From Anaerobiospirillum sp. NML120449 (GTDB taxonomy: Bacteria; Pseudomonadota; Gammaproteobacteria; Enterobacterales; Succinivibrionaceae): a stretch of DNA of 64,000 nucleotides. The notes under the pieces are model-generated. The model did no database searches. It was not told the origin of the DNA and was given only the letters and a program-made list of their open reading frames with translations. Position 1 is the first letter of the stretch, and every line of letters starts with the position of its first letter. Shown piece by piece: positions 1 to 9,342 of this stretch. The translations under genes were made by a program, and so were the position numbers. The stretch is from contig NZ_JALKIL010000020.1 of assembly GCF_023051105.1 (NCBI RefSeq), positions 1-64,000 of the forward strand, read 5' to 3'.

Positions 1-170
1 ACACTCTGGTATCCGTCATGGCTGAAGCGAGGATGACACTCTGGTATCCGTCATGGCTGAAGCGAGGATGACACTCTGGTATCCGTCATGGCTGAAGCGA
101 GGATGACACTCTGGTATCCGTCATGGCTGAAGCGAGGATGACACTCTGGTATCCGTCATGGCCGAGGACC
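1..170. repeat. 35-bp tandem repeat, about 4.6 copies, open at the left edge
   Basis: Four perfect 35-bp units start at 1, 36, 71 and 106. A fifth begins at 141 and diverges after about 22 bases. The array probably continues to the left of the window. The unit contains no start codon in a convincing coding context, so it is treated as a non-coding minisatellite. Confidence 0.95.
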
Positions 171-267
171 AGGTACGGACAGACAGCAGTTTCATGCTGT
201 CCTGATTAGAAAGGCATGGGACGAGAAGTCTGTGCTGAAGATTTTATGATGCTTTTGGCAGCGGGCT

Positions 268-277
268 TTGCTACAAT
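268..277 (+). promoter_or_regulatory. Extended -10 promoter candidate for the FNT gene
   Basis: TG-c-TACAAT at 269-277 fits an extended -10 element; no good -35 is visible, as is usual for this class. It would start a transcript near 284 that passes through two hairpins before the FNT-like gene. A very similar TTTGCTAAAAT element lies upstream of nudJ. Confidence 0.4.
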
Positions 278-333
278 ACGCGCCGCTCATTCAGTGGCCA
301 TAAGGGCCACAACTTTCAGTACTTTTGAGCTCT

Positions 334-360
334 AAAAACCCGTAAATACGGGTTTTTATT
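334..360 (+). terminator. Intrinsic terminator/attenuator hairpin in the FNT leader
   Basis: An 11-bp perfect stem (334-344 with 347-357, AAAAACCCGTA/TACGGGTTTTT) runs straight into T-rich sequence. A smaller hairpin (GTGGCC/GGCCAC, 294-299 with 305-310) precedes it. It lies only about 10 bases before the GTG start and its AGGA ribosome site. It may terminate an upstream transcript or attenuate this gene. Confidence 0.6.
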
Positions 361-370
361 TAGGATAATA

Positions 371-1381
371 GTGATAAATCTTATCAAAAAAAAAGATGTT
401 TATCCGCTGTTGCAATTCAGCCATGAATTGCCATGGCCTCTGTTTTTGAGCCCCAGCTTTAGCAGATACAGTATGCAAAAAGATTCTCTTTTCTATATTT
501 TCACAGTCAAATCCCTGCTGGCCGGCATGCTTATTGGCCTTGGTTGCGTTGCCTACGTAGCCTCCCCTGTCAAGTATGTGGGTTCCTTTCTTTTCTCTCT
601 GGGTCTGCTGACCATCATGGTCAAAAGCTACTTTCTGTATACCGGCAAGATAGGAGACTGGACCTTACAGTCCACCCTGCGCCTTGTTTACATGTTTGTA
701 CTCAACGGCCTTGCCTGTGCAGCCACTGCATGGATCTTCACTCATACCCGTATTGATCTTGGCAATGCAGCTCATGTAGCTGAGCTCAAGCTCAATGACA
801 CCATGCTCTCATCATTCATCCTGGCAGCCGGCTGCGGCGCCATGATGCATATTGCCTATTACGGATATACCAGAGGCAAGCATCCCCTGTATGTCATCAT
901 GCCGGTAATGTTCTTTATGCTGGCAGGATTTGAGCACTCTGTGGCCAACTGCGGCTTCTTTGCCATGGCCGGTGTCGATATGACTGCAACTGACTGGAGC
1001 CGCCTTGCCCTGATTGCCCTTGGAAATGCTGTCGGAGCTCTGGTATTTACCCGCCTGCTTACTGACCCTCAGGCCCATGCTGTACCACCACTGTTTGAGT
1101 CTGACCTCAAATACGACCCTCACCACAGCAAATCTCACGGCAAGTGCCACACTCCGGCCGGAACAGCCACTGTATATACTGCAGACTCCTCATCCTCAGG
1201 CAACAGCCATCAGGCCGAAGGTCATTATGGAGCTCCTGCCGCTGCGGCTGCCATGGCCATGGCAGCCCTGACCACCTCTGCAGTACCGGTTCAGAACAGC
1301 GCCATGAGTGACGTCCAGAGCGCCTCTGTGGTCCATCAGAATCAGAGCACAGGCTCAGGGCGCACTCAGGAGCGCATCTGA
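371..1381 (+). CDS. Formate/nitrite transporter (FNT) family channel with His-rich tail
   Basis: Polytopic inner-membrane protein of 336 residues that fits the FNT (FocA/NirC) anion-channel family. Visible features are six probable helices between about residues 43 and 230, an LYTGKIG segment near residue 91 matching the family's first broken-helix region, and GFEHSVAN containing the conserved pore histidine (His189). Residues 235-336 are a non-membrane tail that starts with a His/Cys cluster (HHSKSHGKCH) and becomes Ala/Ser-rich; this is absent from typical 270-290-residue FNT proteins. The GTG start at 371 is chosen because AGGA sits six bases before it; the next in-frame ATG at 473 has no ribosome site. 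Codons 6-8 contain a run of nine A, a slippage-prone tract. The substrate (formate, nitrite or another small anion) cannot be read from the sequence; formate would suit a mixed-acid fermenter. Confidence 0.75.
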   Translation: MINLIKKKDVYPLLQFSHELPWPLFLSPSFSRYSMQKDSLFYIFTVKSLLAGMLIGLGCVAYVASPVKYVGSFLFSLGLLTIMVKSYFLYTGKIGDWTLQSTLRLVYMFVLNGLACAATAWIFTHTRIDLGNAAHVAELKLNDTMLSSFILAAGCGAMMHIAYYGYTRGKHPLYVIMPVMFFMLAGFEHSVANCGFFAMAGVDMTATDWSRLALIALGNAVGALVFTRLLTDPQAHAVPPLFESDLKYDPHHSKSHGKCHTPAGTATVYTADSSSSGNSHQAEGHYGAPAAAAAMAMAALTTSAVPVQNSAMSDVQSASVVHQNQSTGSGRTQERI

Positions 1382-1521
1382 CCCGAGCCCATCTGACCGG
1401 CAGAGAAACCACCATGGCGGCCTGACTGGGCCGGGGAGCTTGCAGGGGCAGGGTAATACCAGTAGGAAATCATGGAACAGATGGCTCCATAACCACCTGT
1501 AGCCATGATGACCCTGAGGTT

Positions 1522-1700
1522 ATGAGTGTCCCTGACAGCCCATATGGCCCTAGGGGCCATAATGTTATGCATTGCACCGAGGGCCATGAGCTTATGAGTG
1601 GCACTTACAGTCTATATGGCCATGATGGCCATGATGTTATGCATTGTACCGAGGGCCATGAGCATATGAGTAGCCCTGACAGCCCTGATGGCTCTGATAT
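1522..1700. repeat. 72-bp imperfect tandem repeat, about 2.5 copies
   Basis: Units begin at 1522, 1594 and 1666, each opening with ATGAGT and containing GGCCAT and GTTATGCATTG blocks. The repeat lies in the 720-bp gap between the FNT gene and infA, which otherwise shows only the infA promoter region. Reading frames across it are by-products of the repeat. Confidence 0.85.
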
Positions 1701-1937
1701 AACGTATGGTCTGCACTCCCATGTTTACAGGATTATGGCCTGCACTTTTGGCCACTGTTAAGGCAGGTGACAGCTCACGGCCGCTCAGAGCCGCCTCGTC
1801 AGGAACAGTCTGCCTGATGGCAAGAACACTCCGGCAATGATGTTCAGATGAAATGGCCGTTATGGGCGGGCGCTGACAGCCATTTTTACAGGTGGGCAAA
1901 GTTTTCATCTAAAGCGCCTATTTGGGCGCTCTTAGTG

Positions 1938-1943
1938 TATAAT
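1938..1943 (+). promoter_or_regulatory. -10 box candidate for infA
   Basis: A perfect TATAAT lies at 1938-1943, about 160 bases before infA. It directly follows a hairpin (AGCGCC/GGCGCT, 1913-1918 with 1925-1930). No strong -35 is visible, so the assignment rests on the -10 alone. Confidence 0.4.
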
Positions 1944-2102
1944 AAGCCCGTTTTTTTCAGGCGTTTAGCGCTGGAACACGGGTTTTTGGCAGCAGAATAC
2001 TGGCCTTAATTCCCTTATCCTGACGCTTTCACAATAGTGAAATGGCACTTCAGGAACGCTTCTGCGGGCTAAACTCAATGTTTACTTCATAACTCATTTT
2101 TT

Positions 2103-2321
2103 ATGGCAAAAGAAGAAAGTATCGAGATGCAGGGCACCGTTCTTGAGACCCTGCCAAATACCACCTTTAGGGTTCAGCTGGAAAACGGCCACATTGTTAT
2201 GGCTCACATCTCCGGCAAGATGCGCAAGAACTACATCCGTATCTTAACTGGCGACAAGGTAACCGTTCAGATCACTCCTTATGATCTGACCAAGGGCCGC
2301 ATCACTTTCCGCGCCCGTTAA
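2103..2321 (+). CDS. infA: Translation initiation factor IF-1
   Basis: A 72-residue S1-fold (OB-fold) protein that binds the ribosomal A site during initiation together with IF-2 and IF-3. The sequence is nearly collinear with E. coli IF-1, including the blocks [32 protein letters not shown] and TPYDL.KGRI. Length and start are those of the family. No clear Shine-Dalgarno sequence is seen before the ATG; the upstream bases are T-rich. It stands alone on the plus strand, with a candidate TATAAT 160 bases upstream and a terminator-like hairpin about 110 bases downstream, so it is probably monocistronic. Confidence 0.98.
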   Translation: MAKEESIEMQGTVLETLPNTTFRVQLENGHIVMAHISGKMRKNYIRILTGDKVTVQITPYDLTKGRITFRAR

Positions 2322-2429
2322 TACCTGCTCCTCTGCCTGCAGTGCAGAGCGCAATATGCCTCCCTCACCAGAGCCTGACAGCCCTGGTATGACGGACCAG
2401 CACGCGCATAACACCAGCAAAAGACCTTA

Positions 2430-2460
2430 TTTCACCTGCCAGGGTGAAAAAGCCTTTTTG
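2430..2460 (+). terminator. Terminator candidate after infA
   Basis: A seven-base-pair stem (TTTCACC 2430-2436 with GGTGAAA 2443-2449) is followed by AAGCCTTTTTG. The spacing behind infA fits an intrinsic terminator, although the T-run is delayed by four bases. Confidence 0.5.
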
Positions 2461-2463
2461 TTC

Positions 2464-2509
2464 TTTGGCACTTGTAAAGCTCTCAACGCAGGTCTTTGCA
2501 AGTGCCAAA
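2464..2509. other. Strong 16-bp inverted repeat
   Basis: Bases 2464-2479 and 2494-2509 are complementary over 16 positions with one G-T pair, leaving a 14-base loop. The core is TTTGGCACTTG/CAAGTGCCAAA. No T-run follows, so it is not an ordinary terminator. It could be an RNA structural element or a binding site. Confidence 0.7.
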
Positions 2510-4331
2510 CGCATTTCAGGGCCCCATAAAAACCATCCCACTATCCCCGCTATCCAATCTATCCCCTAATCTTCCCGCTGCAGAGCATCCTGAATCTGCC
2601 AGACACCGGCTCCATGCACCTATGACGCACCTGCAGAGCGTCCCGAATCTGCCAGACTCTCCACCAGGCCGGAAAGCCAGCTCCATCACATAATGCCGCT
2701 CTACAGAGCATCCAGTATCTGCACATGCTAAATCCCAGGCTGGAAACCCGGCGTCATCCCATGATGACTCCCGTGCAAAGCAGACTGTTTCTAACAGGCC
2801 TGAAACCAGGTTTGAGCAGATTGCAAGATGGCTGAAATAGCCGAAGCACAAGGCCTCACCAAGCCATCGAATACCTATTAGCTCAGGACTCAAGACACCT
2901 CAATGGACTTAATGATTTGCGCTGCACTGCGCCACTATCACAGCCGCGCTGCATAGTGCAGTGCCGGATAAGTGAGATGGGTCATATATTTCTTAGCTGA
3001 GCTTAGCTGAGTCCATCAGACTACAGAGGTCAACTGATTGCCGGGCCTGGTACCCTTAAGATCATAAGACTGCAGCTGAGTGGCGACTGGCAGCTACAGA
3101 TGGACGGCGACTGGTATCTGAAGCTGCGAGACAAATGGCCCTACAGCTGGTGGCTACAGATACTGGCAGCTGTGAGACAAATAGCCCTACAGCTGCTGGC
3201 TACTGATACCTGCAGCTGTAAGACAAATAGCCCTACAGCTGGTGGACAGTGCTATCTGCAGCTGGGTGAGACGTGTGGTATCCGCAGCTTTAAAAGGACC
3301 GTCATTTTTGGCTGCAGGGCAGACAGCTTAAAACAGAGGTGATTCAAGCTGCTACAGGTCAAATTTGACGACATTGCATGATATATGAGTGTCAGTCTTA
3401 TCAAGGCCTGTTGATGGGGCCTGGATGCGATTTTTCCAGTTCAAGCGTAATTTTATTTAAATTGGCAGTCGGGTGTAGCGCTCGGCATTTTTGCCTGAAA
3501 TATCGTTAATTTTGAGTCCATGGGTAATGGCCGGCAAAAATTATTTTTTACCGCCGCCATTAAGTGATCGTGATCCCACTTTCCATTGTTACCGCGTAAC
3601 ATTGTGACATACATAGCATTTTGCATTTTTCTCTAGCACAACAGATCAAAAAACTACGTCATCTTTGCCTGTCTTGCCCGGTCCTGGGACTAATGCTAAT
3701 TTAATTGCGTCGGCTGCGGGAAGCTGCAAATTTCTGTGGCTGACACAGTAATGATGAGCCTTTATTTGAAACACAATAAGACTCAGACTTACACTTTACA
3801 AACGAAAAGTTCTATTATAGATGCACATAATGACATCAAAGACGGCCATTTTGAGCTGAAGAACGACCAATTTACTTAGTTCAGAGTATCTGCCCGAAAT
3901 TATGTGACCATGGCCTGCAGGCAGCAATGAAGCGAGATTCAGCCAGATAAATTGCTGAATATAACAGCTGCTGCGAGTCCTTTATGGTCTGTCAGATGAA
4001 AGTACATAATTTTGACCTCTGCTTAATGTGAGCACGCTATCTTAAACGTGCAAAGGCTGGAACAGCCATACTGCAAAATATCTTTAGCCCCCTGTGACTG
4101 AAGCAGCTGGAGCAAACTCATGCTCATATGCCTCCAGGGCATATGCATTGCCCGGCACTGACAGGGTTCTGCCTGATTATGTGGGTAAGGAAGCATGAGA
4201 GCACCTTGCCTGAATGCTTTGCCTGTACGGTTACGTACCAGTACCTCTGATTCCGCAAAAAACTCACACAAGCATTTACTCTGTCGTGTCCGCTGCTTAA
4301 GCCTCAGAGGGCATCAACTGAGCACAAGAGA
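2510..4331. other. Gene desert with a 46-bp repeat and AT-rich segment
   Basis: No reading frame here has family resemblance or gene-like composition. The segment holds the 46-bp repeat annotated separately, then an AT-richer stretch (about 3360-4030) with small palindromes such as GTTACCGCGTAAC at 3588-3600. Nothing allows a function to be assigned. Confidence 0.6.
3084..3267. repeat. 46-bp tandem repeat, about 3.5-4 copies
   Basis: Units starting at 3130, 3176 and 3222 share GACAAAT.GCCCTACAGCTG and a closing GCAGCTG block. A more diverged copy precedes them from about 3084. The unit is not a multiple of three, so it is unlikely to be coding. Confidence 0.85.
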
Positions 4332-4508
4332 ATGACAACCAAACACAGGTCCTTATCATTGATTAAAATTGTTGCTGGAATTATTATTTCCCTGGTTTTA
4401 CTCTCCGGAGCATCAGTTGTTATTGCCAGCTACCATGTAGTAGATCACCAGGAAAGTCCTCAGGACCCTGTCACCGCCAGCGATATCATCAATACAGTAC
4501 TGAGCTGA
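4332..4508 (+). CDS. Small membrane or exported protein, 58 residues
   Basis: A short ORF starting MTTKHRSLSLIKIVAG with a basic N-terminus, one strongly hydrophobic segment at about residues 8-33 (IKIVAGIIISLVLLSGASVV) and a short acidic polar tail ending DIINTVLS. This is the layout of a single-pass inner-membrane protein, or of an uncleaved or cleaved signal peptide. The preceding bases AAGAG could serve as a weak ribosome site. I do not recognise a family. It stands alone in a desert. The clean topology argues for a real gene over chance, but comparative evidence is lacking. Confidence 0.45.
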   Translation: MTTKHRSLSLIKIVAGIIISLVLLSGASVVIASYHVVDHQESPQDPVTASDIINTVLS

Positions 4509-6253
4509 TCTGATCTGCGATCACTCCAGCAATGCAGGCATGCACAGCTGCCCTTTGTTGACCTTAGCTGACCTTATCTGCCCCGCAAGGCCCACCACAT
4601 CTATCCTGGGCGCATCCAGTCCGCCCTGCCCCTGGTAGAACCATACCAGTTCCCTAAAGGTACCGCCGCTCTCTTGCTATATCACTGGTACCTGCTGTTG
4701 CAGCCCTGCTGCAAAACCATACCGCCCCCGCTCGTAAACTCTCAAGGATGCAAAGCCAGCCTCTCGTCCGCGCATCACCTGAAGCACAGGCATCGGTCCA
4801 TAACAGGCGTTGCTGACCTTATACTTGCCTTATTGCCCTGTTATCCAGCCATAGCACTGGCTCAAAGCATTTCATTTAAGATCACAGGCCATTACCGGCT
4901 CATAAAGCGCCAGATTTTTACAGATTCCGGGCTTCAGTCAGACCGCTGCCAGCTGACCAGGGCTGTCGTGCCTGTTACGTAGTGCACCCCCTCCGTGCCT
5001 TTCCTGAGCGCAGTTCTTCCTTTCCTGTTTCGGTGCACAGTTCTGCCATGTCTGTCCCTGAGCGCAGTTCCTCCACTCCTGTTTCGGGGCGCAGTTCCTC
5101 CATTCCTGTTTCGGGGCGCAGTTCTTCCAGTCCTGTTTCGGAGCGCAGTTCTGCCATGTCTATCCCAGCGCCATGGCATGGCATTTCTGTCTTCTTATGT
5201 CCTGGAGCGACGCTCTGTCCTGCATTCATTTCACGGCATGACAATACTTTAATGGCTAATAACCTCTCACAGCAGGACGGCACTGCTGAGTTGAGCCATG
5301 CTGCAAGACTGCCTTCTCTTACCTTTACAGCCCTTTCCATACCGATCCTCTCAATGAAATGCCGCCATCAAACCATATTGCCCCGTTCCTGTTATTGCAG
5401 GCATGGCTGCAAAGTCGTGTATAAGTGACTTGTCCATGGTTCAGCGGCCTTATCTGCCTTTTGCTGCAATTGGACTCAGGTTGATGCGTGGCAATGGGAC
5501 TGTGGGATTATGACAGGCATTGCCCTGTGATTTTACAGAGAAGGGATCAGCCAGGCTGAGGACGAGCGTAGCAAGCGGGACACAAAAGGCTGTCAATTAA
5601 TGCAAATTCACTGATATATATCGTATTCGTGCACTTTTATGGATATCCAGGTCCGTCTTTGACTTTCATCATGATTGCATTTAAGCTATTTTGCTAAGCC
5701 GAATTTTAAAGCTCTGATATTTTCAGGGCGGTCATAGACAAAACTCTGCAGTACTTTTCTGTGTTACGACGCGTATTACCGTTTTTTACTGAAAGCCCCT
5801 GCCAGTGGCTGTTTTGCGTCTGGCTGCTACTGCAGTTTCAGGTTAAAACAATACATTCCGGTGCTGCACCTCAATCAGGAATCAAGATGCCTGAGCACCA
5901 CGATTTGACAGTTTTTAAGGCACACCTGTGTTCCTGAGAGCAGCTGCTATCAAGCCATAATGCCTGTTAGCTCCCATGTTTCCATATGGGTCAATTTCAG
6001 TCACGGGCGCGTTTTTTGCTTACAAAAGGCCATTGCCCAGGTATTAAACTATGGCTGTAAGACAGGTTTGTTATGCCATGCATGCCACAGTTCAGGGCGA
6101 CATAATTTTTAATTTTAATAGGAGCATACAGGCTCAGGCCTGTTGATTACTGATTTGCTGTACCCAGACATTAAGTGTTCTTACAAGCTGACAGACAGCA
6201 CCGGCTCACGAGCCTCAGTCCGAGTTATTGCATATAACCTGGACCATACTGTC
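4509..6253. other. Gene desert with a 27-bp minisatellite
   Basis: Apart from the 27-bp repeat, no coding region is supported here. Reading frames over the repeat on both strands are by-products of it. The 600 bases upstream of the large gene at 6254 are AT-richer and may hold its promoter, but I see no convincing -35/-10 pair. Confidence 0.6.
5008..5169. repeat. 27-bp tandem repeat, six copies
   Basis: Units start at 5008, 5035, 5062, 5089, 5116 and 5143. Each opens GCGCAGTTC or a close variant and most contain CCTGTTTCGG. The unit is a multiple of three, so both strands stay open and would encode 9-residue repeats, but no start site or flanking domain supports translation. Confidence 0.92.
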
Positions 6254-9025
6254 ATGTCTGCTCAGCAGCAAAAAAAGGCTCCTGCCACAGACACCTGCCC
6301 CAAGTCACTGATTAACCACGACTCAAACGAATCAGCTGACGGCAAATGTTTGGCCTCAGGCCTTTCTCTGGTCTGCAAAAAAGCACTTTCATCCCTTTCC
6401 CGTCTTTCAGGTCGTACCACTGCGGCCTCCGCAGCCGCTGTGGCTACAGCGCTGACCCTCAGTTCTCCTGCATATGCAGAATCATCTACTCTTGCTGCCG
6501 CTGCCCATGCCGCTGAGGAAGTAATCGATGAGACCGATGCCAGAGTGTCCATGGAGACGGCATCCAAACTGCTGCTTAACAGCCCTCATCTTGATTACGA
6601 GCGCGCGCTTTTTGAGCAGCACAATCAGATTGCAGCCAATTACAACAACAATTACGAAACCATTCTCAAGTACAAGCAGCCTGCCAACAAGAGCGAAAAG
6701 TGCCTGGTAGCCTCGGATCTGCTTGACGGTATTCTGCTGCCCAACTCCATCCTGTTCTGGGAAGGCTCCTGCCGAGACGATCGCGCCGATGGCTTTGGCC
6801 GCGTCTATGTCATTTCTTCAGGCCGCAAGACCTTTGAAATGCTGACCAACTTCCACTCAGACGAGCCTCAGTACACCACTACCTACTACACCAGGAATAC
6901 CCGCATCGATTCTCGTACTATCTACTTCTACGGCAAGTCCAACCGCTTCCAGAGCAGTGGCATTCTTATTACCGAAAGCCGCGTGGACGGTGATCTGCTG
7001 GTTGGTATGCAGACAGTCAACAAGACCAGTCTCATCACCTGGCAAAAAGAGACTTCCCGTAACTCCAAGTATGTACTGAACATCAAGGATTATGGCAATT
7101 ACGTCCACTTCATCCATGATCTGATAAATACCCCATACCGATCTCTGGCCATGTCCTATCGCATGACCAACCGCACTAATGGTCAGAATCTTGGTTACTC
7201 CTTTACAGGTCAGTCCGATGGCATAGTGCTGGGCAAATTTACCGACCGCAGTGGCATAACTGATGACAGCGCCATTCCGTCAGATATTCTCAATCATGTA
7301 ATCGAACTCAACCGCAATATAGATTTCAATGTTGAGGGCGCCCTCAAGAACGTTATTGAAGCCCTGCCTGTTATTGAGGCCTACAAGACTGTAGTGTGCA
7401 ATGATTCCTATCAGAATCCTCTATGCACCAAGATGAAGTGCAAGGAAATCTGCTCAAGTCAGAACGCGACTTCACCTGAAAGTCCGGCTGTAAAGGAATT
7501 GCTGCTGCGCCTTGTTGATCACCATAACAACAGACCACTGATTTCCTATCTGAGCAAAGCTCAGAACATGCAGAATTCTATGGGCGATGCAGCCAGCTCA
7601 TCTGATCCTCAGCTAAGCGATCTGCTTTTACAGACCAGGAATGATGGTATTGACTCCGCCAGCACTGGCGCTGTGGCTCAGGCTGGATCATTAACAGCTC
7701 AGTCGGGAACTTCACCGCTCAAGAATTTTACTGTTGATGATGCCTATAATCTGGGACAGCAACAGGGGGTAAATCCAGGCGCACCTCTGCCAGAATTTAA
7801 TACTCACGGATCGGGCTTTGCTTCTTCTCAGGGATCTGTTTTTGATAATGCCGGCAGCTCTTTTGGCAGCCATGCTGCTGCAGATCATGCTGCTAACAAC
7901 AACCTTTATCAGGCTCAGGGTCCATCTTTGCTCGATGAGGGCAACAGAAAGTACCAGCCAGCAGATCGTAATTTCCAGCGCAGTGCACCTCCTAAGAGCA
8001 ACAGCGTCTTTAACGATCCACTCTCGGATCGCAGCCGTGCTGAAGCATCAGCAAGACTGCAGGAGCGCATTGAGCGTGAGCGTGCCCAGAACGAAGAGGC
8101 TCAGGCCAGGATGCGTGAGGCAAAGGCCAGAGAGCCAGATCGTCAGAGCGCAAGACAGGCTCCACGTGACCCTCTGTCTGAAAAGACCAGTGCAGAGGCA
8201 GAGGCCAGACTCCAGCAGCGCATTGACCATGAAAGAGCCCAGTTAAATGCCGCAGAGTCTCGACAGAAAGCTCTGGAGCGTCAGCAACAGCAGGATTACA
8301 TTGAAATGCGCCGTCAAGGGGATCTCTTTGACCGCGACTTCCCGGTAATAGACTTCAGTCAGGTTGATGAAAATGAGCCAACCAACGATCCTGCAGCTCC
8401 ACAAAGAAAGCCGCAGGGACCGTCCCAGCGCAGTTTTACACCAAAAATGACCGGAGCACCTGATTTTTCCAAGCGCTACGAAAAGCCATCTCAGGCTATT
8501 GATTTCAGTCAGGTTGATGAAAATGAGCCAACCAGCGATCCTGCAGCCCCACAAAGAAAGCCGCAGGGACCGTCCCAGCGCAGCTTTACACCAAACATGA
8601 CCGCAGCACCTGATTTTTCCGAGCGCTACGAAAAGCCATCTCAGGCTATTGATTTCAGTAATATCGATGATGGAACTGACAACAACACTGAGAAGGTTAT
8701 TGATCGCAGCAATTATCAGACTGATATAGAAAAGCGCCGTGCCGAGCAGGCGGCCATGCGCAATAAGGCTGCACAGCAGCGCCGTGAACAGCAGACTCTG
8801 GAGGGCTATCAGGCCCGTCGTGCTCCTCTTTCCGATCAGAGCCGTGCTGAGGCCAGTGAGCGTCTGCAGTCCCGCATAGACAAACAGCGTGCTCAAAGTG
8901 AAGCTGAAGCTGCCGAGCGTCGCGCCCGCGACCGCCAGCGTCAGGAAGAGATCATGGAGTACCGCCGCAGCGGCGACCGCTACAGCGCCCCATCTCCAGT
9001 GATTGACTTCAGTCAGGTCGAATAG
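6254..9025 (+). CDS. Large exported protein with MORN-like segment and coiled-coil repeats
   Basis: About 923 residues from the ATG at 6254. The frame stays open to a TTG at 6143, and neither start has a well-placed ribosome site. A hydrophobic stretch ending SSPAYA near residue 75 looks like a signal peptide with an unusually long N-region, so export to the periplasm or surface is inferred. Residues about 164-185 (FWEGSCRDDRADGFGRVY) resemble a MORN repeat in a globular region reaching to about 410. Beyond about 430 the protein is Ser/Gln/Ala-rich, then charged and probably coiled-coil, with three related blocks beginning PLSD.SRAEAS.RLQ or PLSEKTSAEAEARLQ. Two 50-residue copies start IDFSQVDENEP; their DNA repeats with 150-bp period at 8348-8497 and 8498-8647. 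The last residues are again IDFSQVE. I do not recognise the full protein; a structural or adhesion role is a guess. Confidence 0.7.
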   Translation: MSAQQQKKAPATDTCPKSLINHDSNESADGKCLASGLSLVCKKALSSLSRLSGRTTAASAAAVATALTLSSPAYAESSTLAAAAHAAEEVIDETDARVSMETASKLLLNSPHLDYERALFEQHNQIAANYNNNYETILKYKQPANKSEKCLVASDLLDGILLPNSILFWEGSCRDDRADGFGRVYVISSGRKTFEMLTNFHSDEPQYTTTYYTRNTRIDSRTIYFYGKSNRFQSSGILITESRVDGDLLVGMQTVNKTSLITWQKETSRNSKYVLNIKDYGNYVHFIHDLINTPYRSLAMSYRMTNRTNGQNLGYSFTGQSDGIVLGKFTDRSGITDDSAIPSDILNHVIELNRNIDFNVEGALKNVIEALPVIEAYKTVVCNDSYQNPLCTKMKCKEICSSQNATSPESPAVKELLLRLVDHHNNRPLISYLSKAQNMQNSMGDAASSSDPQLSDLLLQTRNDGIDSASTGAVAQAGSLTAQSGTSPLKNFTVDDAYNLGQQQGVNPGAPLPEFNTHGSGFASSQGSVFDNAGSSFGSHAAADHAANNNLYQAQGPSLLDEGNRKYQPADRNFQRSAPPKSNSVFNDPLSDRSRAEASARLQERIERERAQNEEAQARMREAKAREPDRQSARQAPRDPLSEKTSAEAEARLQQRIDHERAQLNAAESRQKALERQQQQDYIEMRRQGDLFDRDFPVIDFSQVDENEPTNDPAAPQRKPQGPSQRSFTPKMTGAPDFSKRYEKPSQAIDFSQVDENEPTSDPAAPQRKPQGPSQRSFTPNMTAAPDFSERYEKPSQAIDFSNIDDGTDNNTEKVIDRSNYQTDIEKRRAEQAAMRNKAAQQRREQQTLEGYQARRAPLSDQSRAEASERLQSRIDKQRAQSEAEAAERRARDRQRQEEIMEYRRSGDRYSAPSPVIDFSQVE
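8348..8660 (+). repeat. 150-bp direct repeat inside the large exported protein
   Basis: Two nearly identical 150-bp units (8348-8497 and 8498-8647) plus the start of a third encode the 50-residue IDFSQVDENEP repeat. The low divergence between them suggests a recent duplication. Confidence 0.9.
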
Positions 9026-9132
9026 CAACACAACACCAGCGTCGCACCACGCCGTCCTCCCCCGGGCACTGCCGCTCCAGGGCTGAGACTGGCTGCGCTG
9101 CGGCCCGCCATGCTGGTAAAATACCCCATAAT

Positions 9133-9162
9133 CAGGGCAGATCCCCACAAGGATCTGCCCTG
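9133..9162 (+). terminator. Terminator hairpin after the exported-protein gene
   Basis: A perfect 12-bp stem (9133-9144 with 9151-9162, CAGGGCAGATCC/GGATCTGCCCTG) with a six-base loop lies 108 bases behind the stop codon. The following T-tract is weak (TGCTGCATTTA). Confidence 0.6.
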
Positions 9163-9286
9163 CTGCATTTATGAACTGACAAAACAGCTATCAGAGCTCA
9201 TTCCCGTCAGGCTGCGCCCTACCCCGCCATACTCCTGCGGACTCACAGCCCCACCTGCATGCCATAAGCTCCGGCCAGCTGCCAGA

Positions 9287-9342
9287 CTGCAAGCTGCAAG
9301 CTGCAAGCTGCAAGCTGCAAGCTGCAAGCTGCAAGCTGCAAG
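9287..9342. repeat. 7-bp microsatellite (CTGCAAG)8
   Basis: Eight perfect head-to-tail copies of CTGCAAG fill 9287-9342. A 7-bp unit shifts frame with each copy, so length changes here would not preserve any reading frame. It lies in the 650-bp gap upstream of icd. Confidence 0.97.

Noticed and set aside
812-1587. Overlapping frames on both strands within and after the FNT gene
   Set aside because: They overlap a gene with clear family features and are shadows of it or of the 72-bp repeat.
4982-5428. Open frames on both strands over the 27-bp repeat, encoding 9-residue repeats
   Set aside because: The frame is kept open by the repeat length. Start codons are weak, there is no ribosome site and no domain outside the repeat.
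8243-9148. Long minus-strand frame (about 300 codons) opposite the exported protein
   Set aside because: It mirrors the repeated coding sequence on the plus strand; its Leu/Ala-rich product arises from the reverse reading of charged codons.
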